NCBI GenBank assembly: GCA_031415655.1
Contig: JANOSD010000169.1
Span: 3,948 to 67,947 of the forward strand
Length of the DNA: 64,000 nucleotides
Source: JAKOVR01 sp031415655
GTDB taxonomy: Bacteria > Actinomycetota > Acidimicrobiia > Acidimicrobiales > Acidimicrobilacustridaceae
Direction: 5' to 3'
Positions 45,214 to 53,716 of the stretch are shown piece by piece; the first letter of the stretch is position 1; every line of letters starts with the position of its first letter. The notes under the pieces are model-generated. The model worked only from the letters and a program-made list of their open reading frames with translations, was not told the origin of the DNA and did not search any database. The position numbers were made by a program, and so were the translations under genes.

Positions 45214-46334
45214 GCCGAAAAGTGATCACTGGTCCCGCCAACGAAAGCCGGGACCCTTCCGCCGGTTTGCTCCGAGTGGTCGACGTCAAGACCCATTTTC
45301 GCACCGAACGTGGCACCGTTCGCGCCGTGGACGGCGTGTCGTTCACGCTTGATCGTGGTCGCACGCTGGGAATCGTGGGCGAATCCGGATCCGGCAAATC
45401 CGTGCTTTCCCGATCGATCATGGGCCTGCTGCCCGGAAAAAATGTCGTACGTGGCGGTCACGTGTTCTACGAAGGCATCGACATCGTGGGCTTCGACAAA
45501 CACCAGATGCGCCACGTCTGGGGCTCCGAGATGTCGATGGTGTTCCAGGACCCCATGACTTCCCTCAACCCGGTGATGAAGATCGGCAAACAGATCACCG
45601 AGTCGCTTCACGAACATCTCAAGATGGATAGCCAAGAGGCAGCCGATACGGCCCTGGCCCTCCTCAGTTCCGTTGGCATTCCCGAGCCGGCGGCACGCTT
45701 GCAGGAATACCCCCACCAGTTGTCCGGCGGCATGCGGCAGCGTGTGGTGATTGCCATCGCGTTGGCGTGTGGTCCCAAGGTGCTCTTCGCCGATGAGCCC
45801 ACCACCGCCCTCGATGTCACCGTCCAGGCGCAGATTCTCAACCTGCTTCAGCAGCAACAACACGAGCGGCACATGGCCATGATCCTGGTCACCCATGACC
45901 TCGGCGTCGTGGCCGGTCGGTCCCACGAGATCGCAGTCATGTACGCCGGCAAGGTGGTGGAGCACGCGCCCACGGCCTCATTGTTTGCCAACGTTCGTAT
46001 GCCCTACACCGAAGCCCTGCTGAGCTCGATTCCCCGCATCGAAAACCCGAGCCACACCCGCCTCGACGTCATCGGCGGCCGACCGCCCGACCTCGTATCA
46101 CCGCCACCCGGCTGCGGTTTCGCGCCGAGATGCAAATATGCCCAACCCCGATGCGTTCAGGAGCCACCCCCGTTGATCGAAAGCGAGTTCCCCGGCCACA
46201 GCTACCGGTGCTTTTATCCGGTGGGGACCCCCGCCAACCTTGAGGCATACCAACGCAACATCACTGCTGGGCGGAGCGCCACAGGCCTCCCAGTTGAAGC
46301 TCCGGTCACTATCGGGGCCGGAGGGCGTCTCTAA
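45210..46334 (+). CDS. Oligopeptide ABC transporter ATPase 1 (DppD-like)
   Basis: A 374-residue nucleotide-binding subunit. Walker A is GESGSGKSV, the Q-loop is MVFQDPMTSLNP, the signature is LSGGMRQR and Walker B is VLFADEPTTALD. The C-terminal oligo_HPY part (GCGFAPRCKYAQPRC) carries cysteines as in Dpp/Opp ATPases that bind an Fe-S cluster. TTG 45210 is the start; GTG 45222 is possible. It partners with the next ATPase, which it overlaps by one base. Confidence 0.93.
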   Translation: MSRKVITGPANESRDPSAGLLRVVDVKTHFRTERGTVRAVDGVSFTLDRGRTLGIVGESGSGKSVLSRSIMGLLPGKNVVRGGHVFYEGIDIVGFDKHQMRHVWGSEMSMVFQDPMTSLNPVMKIGKQITESLHEHLKMDSQEAADTALALLSSVGIPEPAARLQEYPHQLSGGMRQRVVIAIALACGPKVLFADEPTTALDVTVQAQILNLLQQQQHERHMAMILVTHDLGVVAGRSHEIAVMYAGKVVEHAPTASLFANVRMPYTEALLSSIPRIENPSHTRLDVIGGRPPDLVSPPPGCGFAPRCKYAQPRCVQEPPPLIESEFPGHSYRCFYPVGTPANLEAYQRNITAGRSATGLPVEAPVTIGAGGRL

Positions 46335-47824
46335 TGGCCGGCAGCGGCATGGAACACCTCCGGAATCCCAACGATGTTCTTCTCCGGGTCGAAAACCTGG
46401 TGATGGAGTTCCCCGTGGGCAAGACTGGCCTGAAGGTGCACGCCGTGAGCGACGTGAGCATCGACGCCAAGGCAGGCGAAACCCTCGGTCTCGTGGGGGA
46501 ATCCGGCTGCGGGAAGTCCACCACCGGCAAAGCAATGATGCAGCTCCCGCGTCCCACGTCGGGTCGGGTGTTGTACGCCGGCACGGATCTCACCAAGTTG
46601 TCGGGGCCCGACCTCCGAAAAACCCGGCCCGAAATGCAGATGATCTTCCAAGATCCCATCTCGTCGCTGAACCCCCGACGCCGTGTCTCAGAGATTGTGA
46701 GCGAGCCGCTTTGGATCTGGGTCAACGACCGAAACCCCCCGGGCCCGAAAGCGGTACTCGCCCGCAACCTGCTGTACGGCGTGGCCGGAATCTGGGCTTT
46801 GCTCGGCGTCGCCGCCATGCTGCTCGGCCCGGCGGTTCTTGGTGAGGGCGCGGAGATTCCGGCCCGGGTGACGGCCTTCCTCCAAGCGGCGATGGAAGCC
46901 GCCGCCGTCTTCGCTATCGCCCAGATGGCCGGGGCTCGCAACAAGAAGAGTCCCATTGTTTCGTTGGCCTACGCCGCGCTTTCGCTTGTCCGAGTTCTGT
47001 TGTTGATCGCGTTTGGCGGCGGGCTCACGATCTGGACCGGGCTGATCGGTGGGGCCAGCCTGGCGGCAATGCTTGCGGCCGCGTTGGTGTGGAGTTCTCG
47101 AACAGAAATCAAGATTATGTCCGACCACATCGACGCCAAGGTTCGAAAGGCCCTTGAGGACGTCGGCATTGATCCCGAAGCGGCATGGAACCGACGCCCC
47201 CATGAGTTCTCCGGCGGGCAATGCCAACGGATCTGTATTGCTCGATCGCTCGTGCTCGACCCCAAGGTGATCATTTGCGACGAGCCCGTTTCTGCCCTCG
47301 ATGTATCGGTTCAGGCCCAAATCCTCAACCTGCTTGAGGATATGAAGGCTCGATATAACCTCACGTTGGTGTTCATTGCCCACGACCTTGCCGTGGTGAA
47401 AAACGTGTCCGACCGCGTGGCGGTGATGTACCTCGGCAAGATGTGCGAGGTAGCGCCGCCCGACGACCTGTACGCCAACCCGGCCCATCCCTATACGGCC
47501 GCACTTCTCAGCTCGATCCCGGTGCCCGACCCACGGCTCAAGCCCACCGACGAGAACGTTCTGGGGGGCGAGATCCCCTCGCCCATCGCACCGCCAAGCG
47601 GCTGCCGATTCCGCACCCGCTGCCCGCGGGCACAGGACATGTGTGCCCAGGTCGAGCCGAAAATGCGCCAAATCGGCCTCGGTCACTATGTGGCGTGCCA
47701 CTTTCCTCTCGAATCAACGGGACCAAAACCGGGCGCAGCGCAGCTCGCCGCCAACCGAGCTGCCGGTGGCGTGGCTCCGCAACGGGTCACGATGCCCAAG
47801 GCCTCCGGCGCCCAATCGTTCTGA
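46334..47824 (+). CDS. Oligopeptide ABC transporter ATPase 2 with membrane insertion
   Basis: A 496-residue DppF-like ATPase, about 140 longer than usual. Walker A (GESGCGKST, 55-63), Q-loop (Q106), signature (FSGGQCQR, 292-299) and Walker B (VIICDEP, 312-318) are intact. Between the end of the Q-loop region (SEPLWIW, 123-129) and the helical subdomain (KVRKALEDVGID, 269-280) lie about 135 residues predicted to form four membrane helices (about 143-168, 178-199, 206-228, 231-254). Reading frame and flanks are clean, so this is not a fusion of two genes. The signature has Cys where Arg or Gln is common. Confidence 0.93.
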   Translation: MAGSGMEHLRNPNDVLLRVENLVMEFPVGKTGLKVHAVSDVSIDAKAGETLGLVGESGCGKSTTGKAMMQLPRPTSGRVLYAGTDLTKLSGPDLRKTRPEMQMIFQDPISSLNPRRRVSEIVSEPLWIWVNDRNPPGPKAVLARNLLYGVAGIWALLGVAAMLLGPAVLGEGAEIPARVTAFLQAAMEAAAVFAIAQMAGARNKKSPIVSLAYAALSLVRVLLLIAFGGGLTIWTGLIGGASLAAMLAAALVWSSRTEIKIMSDHIDAKVRKALEDVGIDPEAAWNRRPHEFSGGQCQRICIARSLVLDPKVIICDEPVSALDVSVQAQILNLLEDMKARYNLTLVFIAHDLAVVKNVSDRVAVMYLGKMCEVAPPDDLYANPAHPYTAALLSSIPVPDPRLKPTDENVLGGEIPSPIAPPSGCRFRTRCPRAQDMCAQVEPKMRQIGLGHYVACHFPLESTGPKPGAAQLAANRAAGGVAPQRVTMPKASGAQSF

Positions 47825-47857
47825 TCGTCCGCCGATTTTCCGGCCGTCACGGCAACT

Positions 47858-48523
47858 TCAGATCTCTGGCGCGATTGAGACGATCGGGAGGGCTTTGTGC
47901 TGGCGGCTGGCGGTGGTTTCCTGCCAGCACCACCAGGCCATCACGGTTCGGTAGGGGCGAAAACGCTCCCCCAGCGGCACCAACTCCGTTGCTGTCGGTG
48001 GATCCGTGGCGCCAACCGCCATCCCATAGCCCATCCGTACCCCAAAGTCGCCGGTGGGCCACACATCACGCCGGTGAAGGGTGAACATCAAGAACATCTC
48101 GGCCGTCCAACGACCGATCCCCTTCACCACCGTGAGCTCCTCGATGACCGCCTCATCGGGACGGTGGCCGATCGAGCTGAGGTCCATGGTGCCGGCCAGT
48201 ACCTCCGTGGCGAGCGCCACAATGGTGTTCGCCTTGGCGTTGGACAGCCCCGCCGAACGGAGGTTTTCGAACGGCGTAGCCACAATGGAGCGGGCCGTGA
48301 CTCGGCCGCCGACCGCGACTTCGACCCGGCTCCAGATTGTGGATGCCGCCGCCCCGGCCAATTGTTGAAAACAAATCGAGCGCGACAAAGCACCGAACCG
48401 ATCGGCACCTGAAGGTAACGATCCCAAAACGAGAGGGCCGTGGACGGCGAAAAGCCGCGCCGCAAGAGGATCGGTGGCGGCGACCGCCGATGACCATCCC
48501 GCCTGCTCTGCTCGGGTGGCCAT
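47858..48523 (-). CDS. DNA-3-methyladenine glycosylase II-like (HhH-GPD)
   Basis: A 221-residue base-excision repair enzyme. The helix-hairpin-helix is LTVVKGIGRWTAEMFLM (130-146) and the catalytic aspartate is D159 in VWPTGDFGVRMGY. It removes alkylated bases such as 3-methyladenine. It lacks the iron-sulfur cysteines of endonuclease III. It ends 33 bases after the convergent ABC operon and lies 9 bases downstream of the cyclophilin gene, suggesting co-transcription. Confidence 0.9.
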   Translation of the reverse strand: MATRAEQAGWSSAVAATDPLAARLFAVHGPLVLGSLPSGADRFGALSRSICFQQLAGAAASTIWSRVEVAVGGRVTARSIVATPFENLRSAGLSNAKANTIVALATEVLAGTMDLSSIGHRPDEAVIEELTVVKGIGRWTAEMFLMFTLHRRDVWPTGDFGVRMGYGMAVGATDPPTATELVPLGERFRPYRTVMAWWCWQETTASRQHKALPIVSIAPEI

Positions 48524-48532
48524 GGCCGCTCG

Positions 48533-49012
48533 TTATTCGGCGCGGGGACGCTCGCGGACGGTGACGCTCTTCATCACATCACCCTTTTGGGTCGTGAGTA
48601 CGGCGTCGATGCCCTCAGTTACGTGCCCGAAGAGGTTGTACTGCTTGGGCAAGCGACCGCCGAGGTCGTCCAAACACACAAACCACTGCGACCCGTTTGT
48701 GTTCGGCCCCGAGTTAGCCATGGCGAGGGCGCCCTTGACGTAGTCGCCCTTGACCGGCTCATCCTCGAACCGATAGCCGGGGCCACCTCGACCGCTTCCC
48801 TCGGGGCAACCACCCTGGATCACAAACCCGGGCTCGACTCGATGGAAGGTGAGGCCGGTGTAGAACCCTTGTTTGGCCAACGCAACAAAATTGTTGACGG
48901 TGACAGGGGCGAGCGTGGGGTCGAGCTCGAGCACCATTGTGCCACGATCAGTGGCGATCGTGACGGTGTAGATCTTTTCGAGGTCGATTTCCATGGCGGG
49001 ACGGTCAGGCAT
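48533..49012 (-). CDS. Cyclophilin-type peptidyl-prolyl isomerase
   Basis: A 159-residue cytoplasmic cyclophilin that speeds proline isomerisation. TFHRVEPGFVIQGG, GALAMANSGPNTNGSQWF and FGHVTEG carry the active-site residues. ATG 49012 is preferred because AAGGA is 7 bases upstream; the GTG at 49057 has no site. It is divergent from the second glycosylase gene (49157). Confidence 0.93.
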   Translation of the reverse strand: MPDRPAMEIDLEKIYTVTIATDRGTMVLELDPTLAPVTVNNFVALAKQGFYTGLTFHRVEPGFVIQGGCPEGSGRGGPGYRFEDEPVKGDYVKGALAMANSGPNTNGSQWFVCLDDLGGRLPKQYNLFGHVTEGIDAVLTTQKGDVMKSVTVRERPRAE

Positions 49013-49156
49013 TCCCGCATCCTTGCACACGACCACCGAGAACACCGGGTTCGCCACGGCGACACCAATCAGTGTCTATTCCGGAGAACGGTCCGGGCAC
49101 GGGCCACATCAGCCGCCCGAGGCCCCGCCCGTTCACGACGCGTGGAAAGCTGCCTC

Positions 49157-50101
49157 ATGCCCGCCGACAATCGTGCCCCCGACGCGGCCATCCGACTCTC
49201 GGTGCCCGCCGACGTGGGCCCCCATATGCTTCGACGTTTTCGCAACGGCGTCCACGACCCGACGATGGCGTTCGTGTCCGATACGGCTTGGCGAGCGATT
49301 CGAATCGGTGGTGCTGCTGCCACGGTGTGCTATCGCCGACACCAGATAGGCATGATCGACGTCGAGGCGTGGGGTGCCGGTGCCGAGGCGGCCGTGGCGG
49401 CGGCGGCTGTGGCACTGGGTATCGACGACGACCCTTTGGTCCTCGATGACCTCGTCTCGGCCCACCGGTTACTCCGCGAAACGCTTCGCCGAGTGGGACC
49501 ACCCCGTCTCGGTGGATCGCACTCGCTCGTGGAAATCCTCGTCCCGACGATTCTCGGCCAAAAGGTCCAGGCTCGTTCGGCCCATGCCAGCTACCACGAC
49601 CTCTGTCGGCGGTTTGGCGAACCCGCTCCGGGGGTGCCGCGTACCGCGCCGCCGCTCCAACTGCCACCTGACCCCGCCCGACTCGCCGATGCCAGCTACG
49701 ACCAATTCCATTTCGCCAACGTAGAACGGCGACGGGCCGTCACGATCATTGAGGTGGCGCGACGGCGAACCCGGATCGACCCCCTCGTCGATACCCACAC
49801 CCCCCATGAGGTTCGGGTCGCCCTCCAGCACCTCCCCGGTTTGGGGCCCTGGAGTACCTCGGTCGCCACCCAGCTCGCCTGCGGCGACCCCGATGCCGTG
49901 ATCGTCGGCGACTTTCACCTGCCCAACGTCGTCGCTTGGGTTCTTGCCGGTGAAACGAGGGGTACCGATGGTCGAATGCTGGAACTGCTCGAACCGTTTG
50001 TCGGACAGCGCGGGCGGGTGCAGGTGCTCATCGGGCAGACCGGGCACCGCCCACCGAAGTACGGACCCCGGTTGTCGATCCGCAACATCCGACACGCCTG
50101 A
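49157..50101 (+). CDS. HhH-GPD superfamily DNA glycosylase
   Basis: A 314-residue AlkA-like glycosylase with about 110 extra N-terminal residues. The helix-hairpin-helix is LQHLPGLGPWSTSVAT (223-238) and D252 in VIVGDFHLPNVVA is the catalytic aspartate. EILVPTILGQKVQARSA is the usual helix before it. Its N-terminal part probably forms the TATA-box-binding-like domain of AlkA. It is a different branch from the glycosylase at 47858. ATG 49157 is taken as start. Confidence 0.85.
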   Translation: MPADNRAPDAAIRLSVPADVGPHMLRRFRNGVHDPTMAFVSDTAWRAIRIGGAAATVCYRRHQIGMIDVEAWGAGAEAAVAAAAVALGIDDDPLVLDDLVSAHRLLRETLRRVGPPRLGGSHSLVEILVPTILGQKVQARSAHASYHDLCRRFGEPAPGVPRTAPPLQLPPDPARLADASYDQFHFANVERRRAVTIIEVARRRTRIDPLVDTHTPHEVRVALQHLPGLGPWSTSVATQLACGDPDAVIVGDFHLPNVVAWVLAGETRGTDGRMLELLEPFVGQRGRVQVLIGQTGHRPPKYGPRLSIRNIRHA

Positions 50102-50128
50102 ACGCCCGAGCCGATCCCATCCAATCCG

Positions 50129-50308
50129 TTACTCCTTGGTGGCCACGGCATTGGGAGTGACGTTCATCTTCGGCTCGTACGCCGCTGCCTCTACCTCCTG
50201 ACGTTCGCCCGTGAAACGGGCGTGGAGGGCAGTCCGACAAATCGTGCACGGCCCATAGTGGGCCTCGGTGATCTCGGTGGCACAGCGGGGACAGATGAAC
50301 GTGATCAT
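50129..50308 (-). CDS. Small zinc-ribbon protein
   Basis: A 59-residue protein beginning MITFICPRC. Two CxxC knuckles (CPRC and CTIC, 13 residues between) form a zinc ribbon with AHYGPC, then a helical tail with YEPKMNVTPNAV. The frame extends to 50380 with less characteristic residues; I prefer the ATG right before the ribbon. It is convergent with the upstream glycosylase. Possible roles are nucleic-acid or protein binding. Confidence 0.72.
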   Translation of the reverse strand: MITFICPRCATEITEAHYGPCTICRTALHARFTGERQEVEAAAYEPKMNVTPNAVATKE

Positions 50309-50469
50309 CGCTTCAGTGGCGGCGCTCTCCAAGTCGTTCACCGCCACACCTTGCCACACGAGCCCTCGTATGGCGGCCACCGCAGGTCAACAACCGAGCA
50401 TCGCGCAACACCGAACGGGGGGATCCCCCACCGAGCCCGAGAAACTTGCGAGAATCTGCAGCCGTGAGC

Positions 50470-51126
50470 ATGCAGTTGATCGCACCGCCGGCGGCGGGAA
50501 CCTCTGGGAGAGCCTCTATGGTCGGTACCGGCTTGGCCTGGCTTCTCGATCCCGTCTCTTTTCATACCGAGTTCGACCATCTCTTTGCGGGTCTCGTCGA
50601 TGACGATGGCCTGGCGCGCTTCCGGGATCGGGTGATCGATCTTTGGAACAGTCCGGACCCTCGCAAGACCAACTACATCGGTACGTTGCGTACCCACACT
50701 CCCGAGGAGTGGGAGGCGGGTTTCGAGGAACGCCATCTGGCGGAGTGGTACCGAATCATCATGGCCGATCATCTCATTGAGGCGCGCGGCTGGCAGGACC
50801 CAACCGCCCTGAAGGACGACCTTCCCGACCTCGGTTGGGCCCCGTCGGATGCCCGACGCCTTACCTGGGGTCGCGAGCTCTCGGAATTGTCGCAGCTTTA
50901 TGCAATCGAGGATACGGCCATGGCGCTCACGATCGTGATGCGTGTCGGCAACAAGGGTTGGCTGTCACAAGACGACGTCTCCGGTTGGATCGAGGCATTT
51001 CGCGCGATGGACCGGGAATGGTTTCGCGGTCACAACCACTTGGTGCCCATGGTGGAAGACACGTTCGCCGTGTTGACCAACGCCTCACTCCAACCGGACC
51101 GGGTAGTACTTCTGGGGACGGCCTAA
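50470..51126 (+). CDS. Hypothetical protein
   Basis: A 218-residue soluble protein, mostly helical and rich in Trp (RHLAEWYRIIMADHLIEARGW, DDVSGWIEAFRAMDREWF). No known motif recognised. The start is uncertain: ATG 50470, GTG 50464 and TTG 50446 are in frame. Composition and length support a real gene. Its neighbours are small and unlinked in function. Confidence 0.65.
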   Translation: MQLIAPPAAGTSGRASMVGTGLAWLLDPVSFHTEFDHLFAGLVDDDGLARFRDRVIDLWNSPDPRKTNYIGTLRTHTPEEWEAGFEERHLAEWYRIIMADHLIEARGWQDPTALKDDLPDLGWAPSDARRLTWGRELSELSQLYAIEDTAMALTIVMRVGNKGWLSQDDVSGWIEAFRAMDREWFRGHNHLVPMVEDTFAVLTNASLQPDRVVLLGTA

Positions 51127-51167
51127 GTGGGCGAGGCGCAAGACTCGGGCCAGGGCGGCCGAAGCGG

Positions 51168-51668
51168 CTATTCGCAACCGTTCTGCGTAAACCACGTCTG
51201 AAACGCCTTGCCTTGGGCGTCCTCGGCCTGCTTTTGCTCTGGCGTCACGGACCCCGCAAGAAAGCCCCGGGCATGGGCCACCCGTTGGTCGACGCCTTCC
51301 GTGAGCGCGGGTACGTTGAGCTTCAATTCCCCCGCATGCACATCAACCGCACGAAGGATCTCGTCCTTTTTGCTCGGCGATTCAGACTTTGCCTTCTCCA
51401 CGATGAAGAGGTCTTGTACGAACCGGGACATTGCCTCGCAACTCGGTGATCTCGGGGGACGGTTCACCGATGGTGGGGGTGTTCGTGCCGATGTGGGGGG
51501 CACAGAGGGGAGGGTGCCAGAGGTGGCGCCCCCGGGAAGCGACGAAACGGTTACCGCTACCGCCGACGAGTCGGGCGCGACCACGGTTGACGGCTTGGCG
51601 CAGGCACCCGTGCCGATGACCACAAGCCCCACCACTCCGACGATCACAACGTGATAAACGCAACGCAA
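51168..51668 (-). CDS. Hypothetical lipoprotein
   Basis: A 166-residue exported lipoprotein. A hydrophobic signal (YHVVIVGVVGLVVIG) ends in the lipobox TGAC, followed by a Ser/Thr/Pro-rich linker and a helical domain with EAMSRFVQDLFIVEKAKSES. A C-terminal NGC cysteine could pair with the cysteine in SPSCEAM. TTG 51668 is chosen for the GGAG 5 bases upstream; TTG 51707 lacks a site. No known family. Confidence 0.7.
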   Translation of the reverse strand: MRCVYHVVIVGVVGLVVIGTGACAKPSTVVAPDSSAVAVTVSSLPGGATSGTLPSVPPTSARTPPPSVNRPPRSPSCEAMSRFVQDLFIVEKAKSESPSKKDEILRAVDVHAGELKLNVPALTEGVDQRVAHARGFLAGSVTPEQKQAEDAQGKAFQTWFTQNGCE

Positions 51669-51749
51669 CGGAACTCCGAATGTTTGATGACCACTGACCG
51701 CGGCCAAGGGAACATTCTACCAACGGATCGGAAAGGGCGAGCAGTCCGG

Positions 51750-51781
51750 CCGATCACGACAGCTGCCGATCACGACAGCTG
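51750..51781. repeat. Perfect 16-bp tandem duplication over a stop codon
   Basis: CCGATCACGACAGCTG occurs twice head to tail and spans the stop codon of the cytochrome c gene. Before duplication the gene would have ended in the same way, so the change is neutral for the protein. Confidence 0.9.
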
Positions 51782-52144
51782 ACGCACATAGGCCACAACG
51801 GCAGCGATCTGTTCATCGGTCAGCCGTCCCCCGAACGCCGGCATTTGTCCGCGCCCAGCGCGCACAACCTCGATCTGAGCCAACGGGTCGGGGTACGCCC
51901 GGAGAGATGCCGCGGCATCGATCGTCACGGGGGCGTACACACCCTCTCCCCACTTGCCATGACAGGTCTCACACTGCGCTTCGTATACCGCAGCGCCGAA
52001 CACCACGGGGTCAACCGTGACACCGGGCACTATCGCCACCGGGGGGGCGGACGGCTCAGGTTGTGCGATCAGGAGAAGCACGAGGCAGGCGGCAACGACA
52101 CCGACGGTGAACAACTGCACGGCTTGTACGAGGCGATGAAACAC
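51770..52144 (-). CDS. Membrane-anchored monohaem cytochrome c
   Basis: A 124-residue class I cytochrome c on the outer face of the membrane. One N-terminal helix (about 10-27) anchors it. The haem motif is CETCH (C58, C61, H62) and M101 in GQMPAFGG is the likely sixth ligand. It has a good GGA site before GTG 52144. It is co-directional with the His-rich membrane protein upstream, 10 bases away; the pair probably shares electrons. Confidence 0.9.
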   Translation of the reverse strand: MFHRLVQAVQLFTVGVVAACLVLLLIAQPEPSAPPVAIVPGVTVDPVVFGAAVYEAQCETCHGKWGEGVYAPVTIDAAASLRAYPDPLAQIEVVRAGRGQMPAFGGRLTDEQIAAVVAYVRQLS

Positions 52145-52154
52145 TTCGGTTCCG

Positions 52155-52724
52155 CTACCCGATCTGACCGGTGAGGTAGTACGCAGCACTCGTGACCCAC
52201 ACCACAACGAGCAGACTGAACGCCACGCCCCCAAGTACCGGAATCAGCCAGCGCGGTAGCCGATCAATCCGAACGGCGAGCATCTTTGAGACGAACATTC
52301 CGTAGAACGCACATCCAGCGACCGAATGCCAGAACACTCTTCCCCCGACGCCCGAAAAGGTGAACCCCAGCGCCCACAAGCAGTGATAGGCGACGGGCAA
52401 CGAAACCAAGAGCGTCAACGTACCCAGCAGGCGATGCACATCAGTCAGCCAGATTGGTGTCGTGCGCGGCCACGGCAGCTGGTCTCGAACACGCAGGCCG
52501 GTGAGTAACTGTGCGAACGCGAGCACCATTGCCGCCGTCGTGAACCAGCTCTTGAACGCCAGCATCGAGTCGAACAAAATCTTGAACGTGCCCTGCCCTC
52601 CCGCCGGATGCAGTTTGGCGTACACCCCGAGTATCACGGTCGTCGCCGCGCCACTGGCGAGAACGAGAGCAATTCGAAGCCGCGAGCGGGGAGCGGGCCT
52701 GCCTTGCACCACGACGAACGCCAT
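52155..52724 (-). CDS. Polytopic membrane protein with conserved histidines, cytochrome c partner
   Basis: A 189-residue protein with five predicted helices. Histidines in DVHRLLG, AYHCLWALGF and FWHSVAGC sit within or near helices, a layout suited to b-type haem, as in cytochrome b561-like proteins. It may belong to the DUF6529 group, but I am unsure. ATG 52724 is chosen over TTG 52736. Its position next to the cytochrome c supports a redox role. Confidence 0.72.
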   Translation of the reverse strand: MAFVVVQGRPAPRSRLRIALVLASGAATTVILGVYAKLHPAGGQGTFKILFDSMLAFKSWFTTAAMVLAFAQLLTGLRVRDQLPWPRTTPIWLTDVHRLLGTLTLLVSLPVAYHCLWALGFTFSGVGGRVFWHSVAGCAFYGMFVSKMLAVRIDRLPRWLIPVLGGVAFSLLVVVWVTSAAYYLTGQIG

Positions 52725-52752
52725 CAGCCCCGCCAAGCCCAGTCGAGGGGGT

Positions 52753-53103
52753 TCATGTGAGATCCAACACCCGTTCGGGCGGTCGCCCGATCACCGCCCG
52801 GTCACCGACAAGAAAAACCGGTCGTTGCATCAACTCCGGATGGGCAAGGAGTAGGGCCACCACCGCCTCGGCGTCGACGAGCGCAGCCGAGTCCAGACGC
52901 AACGCCACAAACCGACTGTCGCGCCGAACAAGCACATCCGGCGCACCCCCGAGCCCGTCAAGCAGCCGATGTAGCTCCTCGGCAGAGGGTGGTCTGTCGA
53001 GATAATTCACCGCCTCGTACGCCACGCCCGCAGCGTCGAGTAGATCTTGGGCGGCTCGAGCCTTGCTGCAGGTCGGATGCACGTAGAGAAGCGGATCGGC
53101 CAT
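52753..53103 (-). CDS. ArsC/Spx-like reductase
   Basis: A 116-residue thioredoxin-fold protein of the ArsC family. C12 in HPTCSKARAAQDLL is the single N-terminal catalytic cysteine, and QRPVFLVGDRAVIGRPPERVL is the typical C-terminal part. It could reduce arsenate with glutathione or mycothiol-like thiol, or be a Spx-like regulator. The true start is the ATG at 53103 with TAAGG upstream. No other ars genes are near. Confidence 0.87.
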   Translation of the reverse strand: MADPLLYVHPTCSKARAAQDLLDAAGVAYEAVNYLDRPPSAEELHRLLDGLGGAPDVLVRRDSRFVALRLDSAALVDAEAVVALLLAHPELMQRPVFLVGDRAVIGRPPERVLDLT

Positions 53104-53150
53104 CGCGTTTACCTTAGGACATACGCCGCACGGAACGGGCCGAACCGGGC

Positions 53151-53660
53151 TCATTCCGGCTCGTCGGCCTGCGCTTCTGGCCGAGGGTTGATGTCGGCGG
53201 CGGCCGTAAAACGGACATCGAGAAAGAGACCGAATACGCCGCACCACCCCGAGTAGAGCAGGGCCACAACCCAAAAAAGCGGGTCCCACCGATCGGCGAA
53301 ATAGCGAAGGAAGCCGGCCCCCAGCCCGAGCCCGAGCAACGCCGACAGGGCAATCTGGCGAGCCGGGGCATAACGGATCTTGGCTCGGTGCTCGAGGGTC
53401 CACTCCACGACGGTCGGCAACGGCAACGCCACCATCGCCCAAGCCGTCAATGTCCCGGCCTTCGTATCCCCTGCGGTCGCTACCGGGGACGAGGCGCTCA
53501 GCAATGTGCCAACGGCGAGTACCACGAACGAGATCGGATACAGCACCGCGCATCGTCGGCATAGATGCAGACGACCGCACCGGACACAACGTTCGTAGTC
53601 CTCGGGGTAGTGATGCGATAGCCACAACGGGGTGATCCATCCGTCCACGCGCCGAGCCAT
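53151..53660 (-). CDS. DUF2085-like membrane protein with CxxC pairs
   Basis: A 169-residue protein with an N-terminal cysteine-rich segment (RCVRCGRLHLCRRCAVLYP) followed by about four helices. DUF2085 proteins have a similar C-x2-C before a membrane part. The motif suggests metal binding. ATG 53660 is chosen; the frame upstream is arginine-rich. Its 5' region lies next to the divergent HD-hydrolase gene (57 bases). Function unknown. Confidence 0.7.
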   Translation of the reverse strand: MARRVDGWITPLWLSHHYPEDYERCVRCGRLHLCRRCAVLYPISFVVLAVGTLLSASSPVATAGDTKAGTLTAWAMVALPLPTVVEWTLEHRAKIRYAPARQIALSALLGLGLGAGFLRYFADRWDPLFWVVALLYSGWCGVFGLFLDVRFTAAADINPRPEAQADEPE

Positions 53661-53716
53661 ACGGGGGAGCCTATTGCGGTCGACCACACCACGAATCCAA
53701 AGGGTACGGTGACGAC

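Noticed and set aside
44676..45965. 429-codon open frame on the minus strand
   Set aside because: It is antisense to the permease and ATPase genes, whose motifs are intact.
48587..49156. Extended start for the glycosylase at 49157
   Set aside because: The upstream part is antisense to the cyclophilin gene, which has a complete active site and its own ribosome-binding site.
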